Made by a program: the position numbers and the translations under genes. 64,000 nucleotides of DNA, taken from positions 1 through 64,000 of the forward strand of contig NZ_JAEQNE010000005.1 in the NCBI RefSeq assembly GCF_016722785.1, in the 5' to 3' direction. Shown piece by piece: positions 56,783 to 64,000 of this stretch. The notes under the pieces are model-generated. The model saw nothing but the letters and a program-made list of their open reading frames with translations, was not told the DNA's origin and did no database searches. Position 1 is the stretch's first letter. Each line of letters begins with the position of its first letter. Source of the DNA: Ramlibacter monticola (GTDB lineage Bacteria > Pseudomonadota > Gammaproteobacteria > Burkholderiales > Burkholderiaceae_C).

Positions 56783-57964
56783 TCACGATGAGGCATGCAA
56801 CCACCGTGCTTCGTGCGCGCCAAGCGCGGGCGGTGCCAGATCGGCGACCGGGCGCCGGCCGTCGAGGAGTACGGGGGCCGCGACCATCGGCGGCGCGTCG
56901 GGAGAGTCGCCGGGCAACACCATGCCGCGCGCAGCGGCTTGCGGGTGGGACAGCACCTGATCGATGTCGAGAATGGGGGAGCACGGCACCCCGGCAGATT
57001 CGAGCAGCCCGACCCATTGCGCGGTGTCGCGCTGCGCGGTCCATTGCGCGATGAACGACACCAGGACGTCACGGTGTTGCACACGGGCCGGATTGGTTCT
57101 GAAACGTTCGTCGCTCGCAAGCTCGGGATGGCCTGCGGATTCGCAGAAGCGCGCGAATTGCCCGTCGTTGCCGATGGCGAGCACCATGTGGCCGTCGCGT
57201 GTGGGAAACACCTGGTAAGGCACGATGTTCGGATGCGCGTTGCCCATGCGCGTCGGCGTCCTGCGTCCGATGAGCTGGTTGCTGGCCTGGTTCGCGAGCA
57301 TGGCGACCTGCACGTCGAACAGCGCCGCATCGATCGTCCGGCCAAGGCCCGTCTCCCGCCGCTCCACCAGCGCCGCCAGGATGGCGGTCGTCGCATAGAG
57401 GCCCGTCATGACGTCGGTCACTGCAACGCCGACCTTCTGCGGTTCGCCGCCTTTCTCGCCGGTGATGCTCATGAGACCGCCTTCGGCCTGGATCGCGAAG
57501 TCGTATCCGGGCTTCTGCGCGAGCGGGCCCGTCTGGCCGTAGCCCGTGATGGAGCAGTAGATCAGGCGCGGGTTGAGGCCCTGCAGCGTGGCGGCATCCA
57601 GGCCGTACTTCGCCAGTTGGCCCACCTTGTAGTTCTCCAGCACGACGTCGGCCTCGGCCGCGAGTCCGCGCACCAGGCGCTGGCCGGCGCCACTGGCGAT
57701 ATCCACCGCGATGGAGCGTTTGCCCCGGTTGGCGCACACGAAGTAAGCGGCGACGCGGGCCTCGCCTTCACCCCACCAGGGAGGACCCCAGGCCCGGGTG
57801 TCGTCGCCGGCACCTGGCCGCTCGACCTTGAGCACGTCGGCGCCATAGTCGGCGAGCAGCTGGCCGGCCCAGGGCCCGGCCAGCACGCGCGACAGATCGA
57901 GCACGCGAATGCCCGCCAGCGGTCTCGGCGGTGCGAGAGCGGGAGTCTGCTTCGGCTGCGTCAT
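56783..57964 (-). CDS. CaiB/BaiF-family CoA-transferase
   Basis: This 393-residue protein reads LAGIRVLDLSRVLAGPWAGQLLADYGADVLKVERP, then YFVCANRGKRSIAVDI, then YDFAIQAEGGLMSITGE. These are class III CoA-transferase signatures with the catalytic Asp expected in the NYKVGQLxxYGLD region. Members move CoA between acyl groups. It lies between gabT and gabD and overlaps gabT by one base. A link to succinyl or other dicarboxyl-CoA in GABA degradation is inferred from position only. Confidence 0.9.
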   Translation of the reverse strand: MTQPKQTPALAPPRPLAGIRVLDLSRVLAGPWAGQLLADYGADVLKVERPGAGDDTRAWGPPWWGEGEARVAAYFVCANRGKRSIAVDIASGAGQRLVRGLAAEADVVLENYKVGQLAKYGLDAATLQGLNPRLIYCSITGYGQTGPLAQKPGYDFAIQAEGGLMSITGEKGGEPQKVGVAVTDVMTGLYATTAILAALVERRETGLGRTIDAALFDVQVAMLANQASNQLIGRRTPTRMGNAHPNIVPYQVFPTRDGHMVLAIGNDGQFARFCESAGHPELASDERFRTNPARVQHRDVLVSFIAQWTAQRDTAQWVGLLESAGVPCSPILDIDQVLSHPQAAARGMVLPGDSPDAPPMVAAPVLLDGRRPVADLAPPALGAHEARWLHASS

Positions 57965-59262
57965 CACGAGCCCGCCACCGCATTCATGGATGCGGCGATG
58001 ATGGCGAGCCCCTCGTCGAGCAACGCGTCGCTGGCCGTGAGCGGCACCAGGATGCGGATCACGTTGCCGTAGGTGCCGCAGCTCAGAAGGACCAGGCCGC
58101 GCTTCGCCGCTTCGACGGTCAGTGCCTTGGTCAGGTCGGCATCCGGCCGGGTCGGGTCGCCGTTCTTGCACAGTTCCATCGCGACCATCGCCCCAAGGCC
58201 TCGCACTTCCGCGACGCAGCGGTGCTTCGCCGCAATCCGCGTCAGTCCCTTCGCGAGGTGCTCGCCCACGATGCGACTGCGCTCAAGGAGGTTTTCCTTC
58301 TCGAAGGCATCCAGCACGGCCAGTGCCGCGGCGCAGGCGAGCGGACTGCCCGCATAGGTGCCGCCCAGGCCGCCAGGAGCAGGGGCATCCATCACCTCGG
58401 CGCGGCCCACGACCGCGGAGATCGGGAAGCCGCCCGCCATCGACTTGGCCATGGTGATCAGGTCTGGCGCCACGCCGCTGTGTTCCACGGCGAACCAGGT
58501 GCCGGTGCGTCCGGCGCCGGTCTGCACTTCATCGGCAATCAGCAGGATGCCGTGCTGGTCGCACAGCGCCCGCAGCCGCTGCATCAGTTCGGGCGGCGCC
58601 ACGTTGAAGCCGCCTTCGCCCTGCACCGGCTCGATGATGATGGCCGCGACGCGGCTGGCCTCGATGTCGTTCTTGAAGATGTGTTCGATCGATGCGATTG
58701 CTTCGTCGACGCCGACGCCATGCAGCTTGCTCGGGAAGCGTGCGTGGAAGACCTCCGCCGGGAAGGGCCCGAAGCCCACCTTGTACGGAACGACCTTGCC
58801 GGTCAGGCCGAGCGTCATCAGCGTGCGGCCGTGATAGCCGCCGCCGAATGCGATGACGCCCGGGCGGCCGGTATGGGAGCGCGCGATCTTGATCGCGTTC
58901 TCCACGGCTTCCGCACCGGTCGTGAGGAACAGGGTCTTCTTCGCGAAGTTGCCGGGCGCCTTGGCGTTCAGGCGTTCGGCCAGCTCGACATAAGGCTCGT
59001 AGGCGAGCACCTGGAAGCAGGTGTGGGTGTAGCGGTCAAGCTGGTTCTTGACGGCTTCGATCACGGCGGGGTGGCGGTGTCCCGTGTTCAGCACCGCGAT
59101 GCCGCCTGCGAAATCGATGAAGCGCCGGCCTTCCACGTCCCAGATCTCCGCGTTCTCGCCGCGGGCGATGAAGATCTGGTGGCTGTGGCCCACGCCGCGC
59201 GGGATGGCCGCCTGGCGGCGCGCCATCAGGAGGGCGTTGGTGGCTTGCGGTTCGCGATTCAT
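57964..59262 (-). CDS. gabT: 4-aminobutyrate-2-oxoglutarate transaminase
   Basis: This 432-residue class-III aminotransferase shows FLTTGAEAVENAIKIARSHTGRPGVIAFGGGYHGRTLM, IIIEPVQGEGGFNVAPPELM, ADEVQTGAGRTGTWFAVEHSG, and the PLP lysine in DLITMAKSMAGGFPISA. It converts GABA to succinate semialdehyde, feeding GabD. GGAGA lies before the ATG. It belongs to the minus-strand operon with puuB/puuC upstream, so GABA from putrescine is a likely substrate. Confidence 0.95.
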   Translation of the reverse strand: MNREPQATNALLMARRQAAIPRGVGHSHQIFIARGENAEIWDVEGRRFIDFAGGIAVLNTGHRHPAVIEAVKNQLDRYTHTCFQVLAYEPYVELAERLNAKAPGNFAKKTLFLTTGAEAVENAIKIARSHTGRPGVIAFGGGYHGRTLMTLGLTGKVVPYKVGFGPFPAEVFHARFPSKLHGVGVDEAIASIEHIFKNDIEASRVAAIIIEPVQGEGGFNVAPPELMQRLRALCDQHGILLIADEVQTGAGRTGTWFAVEHSGVAPDLITMAKSMAGGFPISAVVGRAEVMDAPAPGGLGGTYAGSPLACAAALAVLDAFEKENLLERSRIVGEHLAKGLTRIAAKHRCVAEVRGLGAMVAMELCKNGDPTRPDADLTKALTVEAAKRGLVLLSCGTYGNVIRILVPLTASDALLDEGLAIIAASMNAVAGS

Positions 59263-59297
59263 AGGGTTCTCCAGTTTGTATTTGAGTCAGGGCGCCA

Positions 59298-60605
59298 TCA
59301 CAGCGCCTGGTCGAGGAAGCGATACCAGAACATGCCCGCCGCCGTGAGCGGGCCGCGCATCCATGGACCGCCGGGAAACGGCTTCTGGTCGATGCGCTGG
59401 AAAAGCGTGAAGTCGGCCATGTCGCCGCCCAAGGCGCGCTCGAGGATGCCGGCGACCGCCATCGTCGCGACCACGCCGGAGCCGGAAAACCCCTGCGCGT
59501 AAATGACCCGGCCCGTGTCGTCGCAGCCCAGGTCGGGGATGCGTTGTTGCGTGATGTCGATGACGCCGCCCCACGCGTAGTCGATGCGGGTTTCCGACAG
59601 CTGGGGGAACACGCGCGTCATCGCGCGGCGCATTCCCGCGGCAAAGCCCTGCGGCGTTGCCATGCCGAGATAGCTGCATCCGCCGCCGAAGACCAGCCGG
59701 TTGTCGCGGTCGAGGCGGAAGTAATCGAGCACGAAGCGGTTGTCGCAAACCGCAGCACGGGTCGGCAGCACGGACTGCGCCAGTGGCCCGGACAGCGGCT
59801 GGGTGGCGATGATCCAGGTGCCCACCGGAAGGATTCGCTTGGCAAGCCTTTGCGCCAGTGGCGCGCGAATGCTGGAAATGCCGACGTTGGCGCACAGCAC
59901 GAGGCGCTTCGCGAGCACGGTTCCGGTTTCCGTTTCGACGCACACACCTTCGCCGGCCGCCTGCCAACTGGTCACCGCGGACCGTTCGAAGACCTGCCCG
60001 CCCGAGTCCTCCAGCGCACGGGCCAGGCCGATGCACAGCTTGAGCGGATGCACATGGCCGCCGTCCATGTCCAGCAATCCTGCGATATAGCGCTGCGAGC
60101 CGACATGGCGCTGCATCTCGCTGCGGTCGATCCACCGAAACTGTGCCCCGTAGCGTCGGCGCGCGTGTTCATACCATTGGTGCAAGCGGTCGGCGTGCCG
60201 CTGCGCGATGGCGACTTCCATGTGGCCGTCGCGCTGGTCGCAATCGATCCGGTGGCGCTCGATGCGGGAGCGCAATTCGTGCGCGGCGCCACGCACGATT
60301 TGCCACGCGCGCGACGCACCCCCGTCGCCCAGCGCGCTTTCCAGCTTCGCCATGCCGCAGGAAAACTCTGGAATGAGGTGCCCGCCGTTGCGCCCCGACG
60401 CACCCCAGCCGACACGCCGCGCTTCCAGCAGGACGACGCTCGCTCCGCTCTCGGCGGCTGCCAGCGCCGTGTGCAGGCCGAGCAGGCCACCCCCGACGAC
60501 GCAAACGTCGCAGCTCACGTCGTCGGTCAGCTCCGGATAATTGACCCGCTCTGCAGTGACTTCGTAAAGGCTCAGGGGAAGCGACTCGTCGTCCAGATTT
60601 TGCAA
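59298..60605 (-). CDS. puuB: Gamma-glutamylputrescine oxidase
   Basis: This 435-residue flavoprotein (DAO family) has the FAD loop CDVCVVGGGLLGLHTALAAAESGASVVLLEARRVGWGASGRNGG, HLIPEFSCGMAK and FSGSGVVATMAVAGILERAL. It oxidises gamma-glutamylputrescine with release of ammonia and peroxide. Start: TTG at 60605, with GAGGGG six bases upstream and a two-base gap after the puuC stop; no ATG is suitable. The glutamylputrescine synthetase puuA is not in the window. Confidence 0.85.
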   Translation of the reverse strand: MQNLDDESLPLSLYEVTAERVNYPELTDDVSCDVCVVGGGLLGLHTALAAAESGASVVLLEARRVGWGASGRNGGHLIPEFSCGMAKLESALGDGGASRAWQIVRGAAHELRSRIERHRIDCDQRDGHMEVAIAQRHADRLHQWYEHARRRYGAQFRWIDRSEMQRHVGSQRYIAGLLDMDGGHVHPLKLCIGLARALEDSGGQVFERSAVTSWQAAGEGVCVETETGTVLAKRLVLCANVGISSIRAPLAQRLAKRILPVGTWIIATQPLSGPLAQSVLPTRAAVCDNRFVLDYFRLDRDNRLVFGGGCSYLGMATPQGFAAGMRRAMTRVFPQLSETRIDYAWGGVIDITQQRIPDLGCDDTGRVIYAQGFSGSGVVATMAVAGILERALGGDMADFTLFQRIDQKPFPGGPWMRGPLTAAGMFWYRFLDQAL

Positions 60606-60607
60606 GG

Positions 60608-62095
60608 TCAGCCCCTCAGCTTGATCCAGGTGGTCTTGAGTTCCGTGTACTTGTCGAACGCGTGCAGGGACTTGTCGCGGCCGTTGCCGGATTGCTTGTA
60701 GCCGCCAAAGGGGACCGTGATGTCGTCCTCGTCGTAGCAATTGACATGCACTGTGCCGGCGCGAAGTTCGGCGGCCACCCGGTGGGCCCGATCGATGTCG
60801 CGCGACCAGACCGACGCGGCCAGGCCGTACGGAGTGTCATTGGCCAGTCGCAAGGCCTCCTTCTCGTCCTGGAAGGTCAATATCGACAGCACCGGGCCGA
60901 AGATCTCCTCGCGCGCGATCGTCATGTCGTTCCTCACGCCGGCGAAGATGGTCGGCTCGACGTAGTACCCGCCCGTCTCCTGACGCGCGCGCGCACCGCC
61001 TGCCACCAGTTGCGCGCCTTCGCTGCGGCCGGATTCGATGTAGCGCAGCACCGTGTTCAGCTGGGTCTCGTCGACCAGCGCTCCCATCACCGTGGCGGGA
61101 TCGAGCGGATCGCCAGGGCCATAGCGCGGAGCGCGGGCGGCGGCGCGAGCAATGAAGTCCTCGGCCAGCGAGGCATGCACCAGGAGGCGCGAGGGCGCAT
61201 TGCAGCTTTCGCCCTGGTTGAAGAAGATGGACCCGACGCAGGAATCGACTGCGGCATCGACGTCGGCGTCGGCGAACACGAGGAAGGGCGATTTCCCGCC
61301 GAGTTCCGTCCAGGCCCGCTTGAGGTTCGAGCGGGCGGCGCATTCCGCGATGCGCTTGCCGATGCGCGTCGATCCGGTGAAGGCGATGCAATCGACGTCG
61401 GGGTGCAAGGCCAGCGGCTCACCGGCCTCGGCTCCGAATCCGGGAACGACGTTGAATACGCCGGCCGGCACGCCGGCTTCCAGCGCCAGTTCAGCCAGGC
61501 GCAATGCGGTCAACGGCGATTTCTCGGACGGCTTCAGAACCACGGAGTTGCCGCTGGCGAGCGCCGGCGCGATCTTCCAGCAGGCCATCAGCAGCGGGTA
61601 GTTCCACGGCACGACCGCACCGATCACGCCCACCGGCTCGCGGCGGATCAACGCGAGCGCGCTGGCCGGTGTCGGCGCAATCTCGTCATAGATCTTGTCC
61701 GTGGCCTCGCCGAACCAGCGCACGCAATGGGCGGCGGCATTCACGTCGACACCCAGTGAATAGGCCACGGGCTTGCCCATGTCCAGCGCTTCCAGCACGG
61801 CAAGTTCGTCGCCGTGCTGCAGCATCAGCTGCGCCAGGCGAATGAGAATATCCTTGCGCGCGCGCGGCGCCAGCAAGCGCCAGCGCCCATCCGTGAATGC
61901 GGCACGCGCGCGCGCCACGGCGGCATCGATATCCTGCGCGTCGCCGCGCGCCGCCTCGGCGATCTTCTTGCCGTTGATCGGGGAAATCACATCGAAGGCG
62001 GCGCGCAGCGGCGCGCGGCGACCATCGATGAATGCGCGGCCATCGGGTCGGATCGATGCAGCGAGCGCGCGCCAGTCGCGTTGTGGAGAGTTCAT
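60608..62095 (-). CDS. puuC: Gamma-glutamyl-gamma-aminobutyraldehyde dehydrogenase
   Basis: This 495-residue aldehyde dehydrogenase has VPWNYPLLMACWKIAPALASG, catalytic Glu in WTELGGKSPFLVFADAD, catalytic Cys in NQGESCNAPSRLLV and PFGGYKQSGNGRDKSLHAFDK. The latter ending is typical of PuuC/aldehyde dehydrogenases that act with PuuB. The N-terminus MNSPQRDWRALAASIRPDGRAF starts at 62095; the longer frame is out-of-frame porin sequence. Context in the polyamine operon favours the PuuC role over other aldehyde substrates. Confidence 0.9.
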   Translation of the reverse strand: MNSPQRDWRALAASIRPDGRAFIDGRRAPLRAAFDVISPINGKKIAEAARGDAQDIDAAVARARAAFTDGRWRLLAPRARKDILIRLAQLMLQHGDELAVLEALDMGKPVAYSLGVDVNAAAHCVRWFGEATDKIYDEIAPTPASALALIRREPVGVIGAVVPWNYPLLMACWKIAPALASGNSVVLKPSEKSPLTALRLAELALEAGVPAGVFNVVPGFGAEAGEPLALHPDVDCIAFTGSTRIGKRIAECAARSNLKRAWTELGGKSPFLVFADADVDAAVDSCVGSIFFNQGESCNAPSRLLVHASLAEDFIARAAARAPRYGPGDPLDPATVMGALVDETQLNTVLRYIESGRSEGAQLVAGGARARQETGGYYVEPTIFAGVRNDMTIAREEIFGPVLSILTFQDEKEALRLANDTPYGLAASVWSRDIDRAHRVAAELRAGTVHVNCYDEDDITVPFGGYKQSGNGRDKSLHAFDKYTELKTTWIKLRG

Positions 62096-62127
62096 GATCA
62101 GTTGGGTAGCAGTTGCGGGCGCGATCC

Positions 62128-63525
62128 TCAGAAGCTGACCACGGTCTGCACGCCGAAGGTCGTGTTGGACTTCGTGAAGTTGCCCGACGAGTGCTGGCGG
62201 AAGGAGTTCACGTTGGACCAGTCCCTGCGCAATTCGAACTTCAGGACGCCGTTGAGGTGGTATTGATAGTTCAGGCCCAGCGTGAGCGCGCTTCGCTTGG
62301 CGCCCGCGCTCGGGTCGCCCAGGGCAAACACCCCCGTGGCCGGGTCGAACACTGCCCCGGGGCCGAAGCCGCCGCGTTGATCGCCGCAAACCGCCGCGGG
62401 CGTCGCGCCAGTGGGATCGGCGCCGAGATCGGCCGGGCAATTGCTCGTGCCGAAGACCGTCGACGGCGTACCGCCGCCGTTCTTGTGGTTGTCCAGCCAG
62501 TCGGCGCGGACGATGCCCTCGAACCGAGGCGTGAACTTGTACGCCGCAAGGCCGGAAATGCCCGTGTGGCCGGTGTTCCCGCCGTTGAAACCGCTGTTCT
62601 TCCACGTACTGGCTTCGATCTGCCCTTGCAGCGTCCAGGGGCCGCGGATGAAATAGCCATCCAGCTCAAGATAGTTGTACCGCTGATCGAAGACCTTGCC
62701 GTGCATGCCCGACGCGCCCCAGCCGTCGAATTCACCTTTCGAGTAGTCCACACGCCAATGGGCGCCATGGTTGGCGCTGCCCGGATCGTCGTGGGTGGTG
62801 TTGAGATTGCCCAGGGCCGTCTTGATCCACCACTTGCCTTCCTGGTACTCGATGCCCGCGCCCGTGATGAAGCCCGGCCCCGCATAATCGAGCAGCAGGT
62901 TGGAAGTGATGTTCTTCTTCAGGTACGACTGCACATATTCATAGCCGTTCCAGGAAATCGCCTGGCCCGCCCACGCCTTCCAGGCGAGGCCATGGAACGG
63001 CACCCAGATGCCCGCCTCTTCCACGATGGAGCCCAAGCCGTAGGCGTCGGCCACGGTGCGGCGCGGACGCAGCGCCACCATGGTCCTCAAGCCGTCCTCC
63101 ATCTCCTTGTCGAACCGCACGGTGACGCTGCCGAAATAGCTGTTGCCGTAGTAGAAGTTGTTCTGCGTGAAATCGTTGATATCGGCAGCGGGGTTGTAGT
63201 TGTTGTTGAGGAAGAGGACGCTGCCCTTGCCCATGTTCTTGTTGTAGATGTACGTCGGGTCGATGTATCCGGAGATCCTCATCCCCTTGAAGCCCATCGC
63301 TTCCTGGTTGTCTTCCAGAGCCTCGACCTTGACGCGCACCTTGCTGAATTCGGCCGGATCGACAGCAGTGGCTGCGGCCGGCTGCTGCGGGGCCATCATG
63401 CTTCGCAGTTCCTGCACCTGTGCCTTGAGCGCCTCGATCTGCTGCTTGAGTTCGGAGTTGGTCTGGGCACTCGCCGCAAAGGGCAAGGCGGCAAGCAGGA
63501 TTGCAATGTTCTCTTTCGGGCTCAT
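62128..63525 (-). CDS. DUF3138-type outer-membrane porin
   Basis: This 465-residue protein has a signal peptide (MSPKENIAILLAALPFAASAQ), a short coiled coil (TNSELKQQIEALKAQVQELR), then a beta-barrel with alternating aromatic strands (GMRISGYIDPTYIYNKN, NNFYYGNSYFGSVTVRF, ALTLGLNYQYHLNGVLKFEL) and a final FGVQTVVSF ending in Phe, the outer-membrane assembly signal. I associate it with DUF3138 porins of Burkholderiales. Position between the polyamine permease and puuC suggests it admits polyamines. Confidence 0.87.
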   Translation of the reverse strand: MSPKENIAILLAALPFAASAQTNSELKQQIEALKAQVQELRSMMAPQQPAAATAVDPAEFSKVRVKVEALEDNQEAMGFKGMRISGYIDPTYIYNKNMGKGSVLFLNNNYNPAADINDFTQNNFYYGNSYFGSVTVRFDKEMEDGLRTMVALRPRRTVADAYGLGSIVEEAGIWVPFHGLAWKAWAGQAISWNGYEYVQSYLKKNITSNLLLDYAGPGFITGAGIEYQEGKWWIKTALGNLNTTHDDPGSANHGAHWRVDYSKGEFDGWGASGMHGKVFDQRYNYLELDGYFIRGPWTLQGQIEASTWKNSGFNGGNTGHTGISGLAAYKFTPRFEGIVRADWLDNHKNGGGTPSTVFGTSNCPADLGADPTGATPAAVCGDQRGGFGPGAVFDPATGVFALGDPSAGAKRSALTLGLNYQYHLNGVLKFELRRDWSNVNSFRQHSSGNFTKSNTTFGVQTVVSF

Positions 63526-63585
63526 ACGCGCCGGGTCTCCTCTTTGATGAATTCTTGAATGCTTGGATATGGCCAGGACGTGGCT

Positions 63586-64000
63586 TCAGCCGGCTTGCAT
63601 CTGCAAACCCTCGCGATAGGCGGCCGCCTGTTCGGCCGCGCGACGGCGTTCGGCGTTGGCGAGCCACAGGCTGCCGGCAACCACGCCGACGGCAACGACG
63701 GCCACGGTCAGCGTGGCAACCGCATTGATGGTTGGATTCAGGCCGAGCTTGGCGCGCGAAAGGATGACGATCGGCAGCGTCGTCGAACCAGGGCCCGACA
63801 GGAAGGCGGTGGCCACCACATCGTCCAGCGAAATGGTGAACGTCAGCAGCCAGGCCGAGGCCAGTGTCTGCGTGATCATCGGCAACGTGATGAGGAGGAA
63901 GACCTGCAAGGGCCTGCAGCCAAGATCCATCGCCGCCTCTTCGATCGACTTGTCGAGCTCGAGCAGGCGCGACTGCATCACCACCGCCGCATAGGCCATG
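63586..64000 (-). CDS. Polyamine ABC transporter permease, C-terminal part (cut by window edge)
   Basis: The visible 138 residues are the C-terminal part of a binding-protein-dependent permease. The EAA loop reads DKSIEEAAMDLGCRPLQVFLLITLPM, with several transmembrane helices around it. The segment AWLLTFTISLDDVVATAFLSGPGSTTLPIVI is characteristic of PotC/PotI/PotH. It continues beyond the right edge, where the other Pot subunits presumably lie. Either PotC or PotI is possible. It is the visible upstream member of the minus-strand polyamine operon. Confidence 0.93.
   Translation of the reverse strand, partial: MAYAAVVMQSRLLELDKSIEEAAMDLGCRPLQVFLLITLPMITQTLASAWLLTFTISLDDVVATAFLSGPGSTTLPIVILSRAKLGLNPTINAVATLTVAVVAVGVVAGSLWLANAERRRAAEQAAAYREGLQMQAG

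Overview
The window is GC-rich DNA (roughly 70% by eye) with a betaproteobacterial, Comamonadaceae-like character. This inference rests on the gene order yicC-gmk-rpoZ-spoT next to a kinase/phosphatase pair, on a TctC-type binding protein, a DUF3138 porin and a DUF4148 protein, and on short intergenic repeats of a kind I associate with Ramlibacter/Variovorax relatives. No species can be named from the sequence alone. Nearly all space is coding, starts are often coupled by 4-base ATGA/GTGA overlaps, and there is no CRISPR array or prophage.

Layout. 1-310: end of an IS3-family transposase abutting a palindromic repeat. 491-5440: a DUF4148 protein, then a response regulator and a very large transporter-sensor kinase fusion. 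5491-11201: urease operon (ureA, a tiny membrane gene, ureB, ureC, an exported unknown, ureE, ureF, ureG) with no ureD. 11297-13124: small unknown proteins, a receiver-only regulator and tRNA-Ser. 13138-18726: a dehydrogenase, a 269-bp nested-palindrome element, and a module of two DUF5666 lipoproteins around a DUF6502 gene. 18805-28785: housekeeping block (hemW, rdgB, rph, PP2C phosphatase, Ser/Thr kinase, yicC, gmk, rpoZ, spoT, greB) interrupted by a 630-bp gap holding two more repeat copies. 28912-32064: small unknowns, topoisomerase IB, TctC protein. 32210-36227: glycogen/trehalose enzymes. 36368-46045: DUF6494, metallo-hydrolase, a three-gene pseudopilin/GspE-like operon, a dehydrogenase, a DnaJ-like protein, cytochrome c, 3-hydroxybutyryl-CoA dehydrogenase and a LysR regulator. 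46353-53308: YceI, a membrane protein, a Spy-like protein, oxidoreductases and a cluster of small unknown genes. 53441-55117: chemoreceptor. 55264-64000: a polyamine catabolism operon on the minus strand (polyamine ABC permease, porin, puuC, puuB, gabT, CoA-transferase, gabD).

How the genes work together. Urease releases ammonia, and its divergent neighbour is a sensor kinase whose N-terminal half looks like an NCS1 nucleobase/allantoin-type transporter, so nitrogen-source sensing is a plausible link. At the right end, polyamine import, oxidation to GABA and conversion to succinate are encoded in one direction, so putrescine could serve as carbon and nitrogen source. The minus-strand pair at 21962-23856 encodes a reversible Ser/Thr phosphorylation switch beside the (p)ppGpp enzyme.

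The most unusual features are non-coding or small. One is a 269-bp element that can fold almost completely into a three-way junction with two related hairpin tips. Another is a ~126-bp repeat in three copies whose arms differ between copies yet still pair within each copy. There is also a set of four 55-67-residue proteins sharing a short GxxS[VI][LM]xxL motif.
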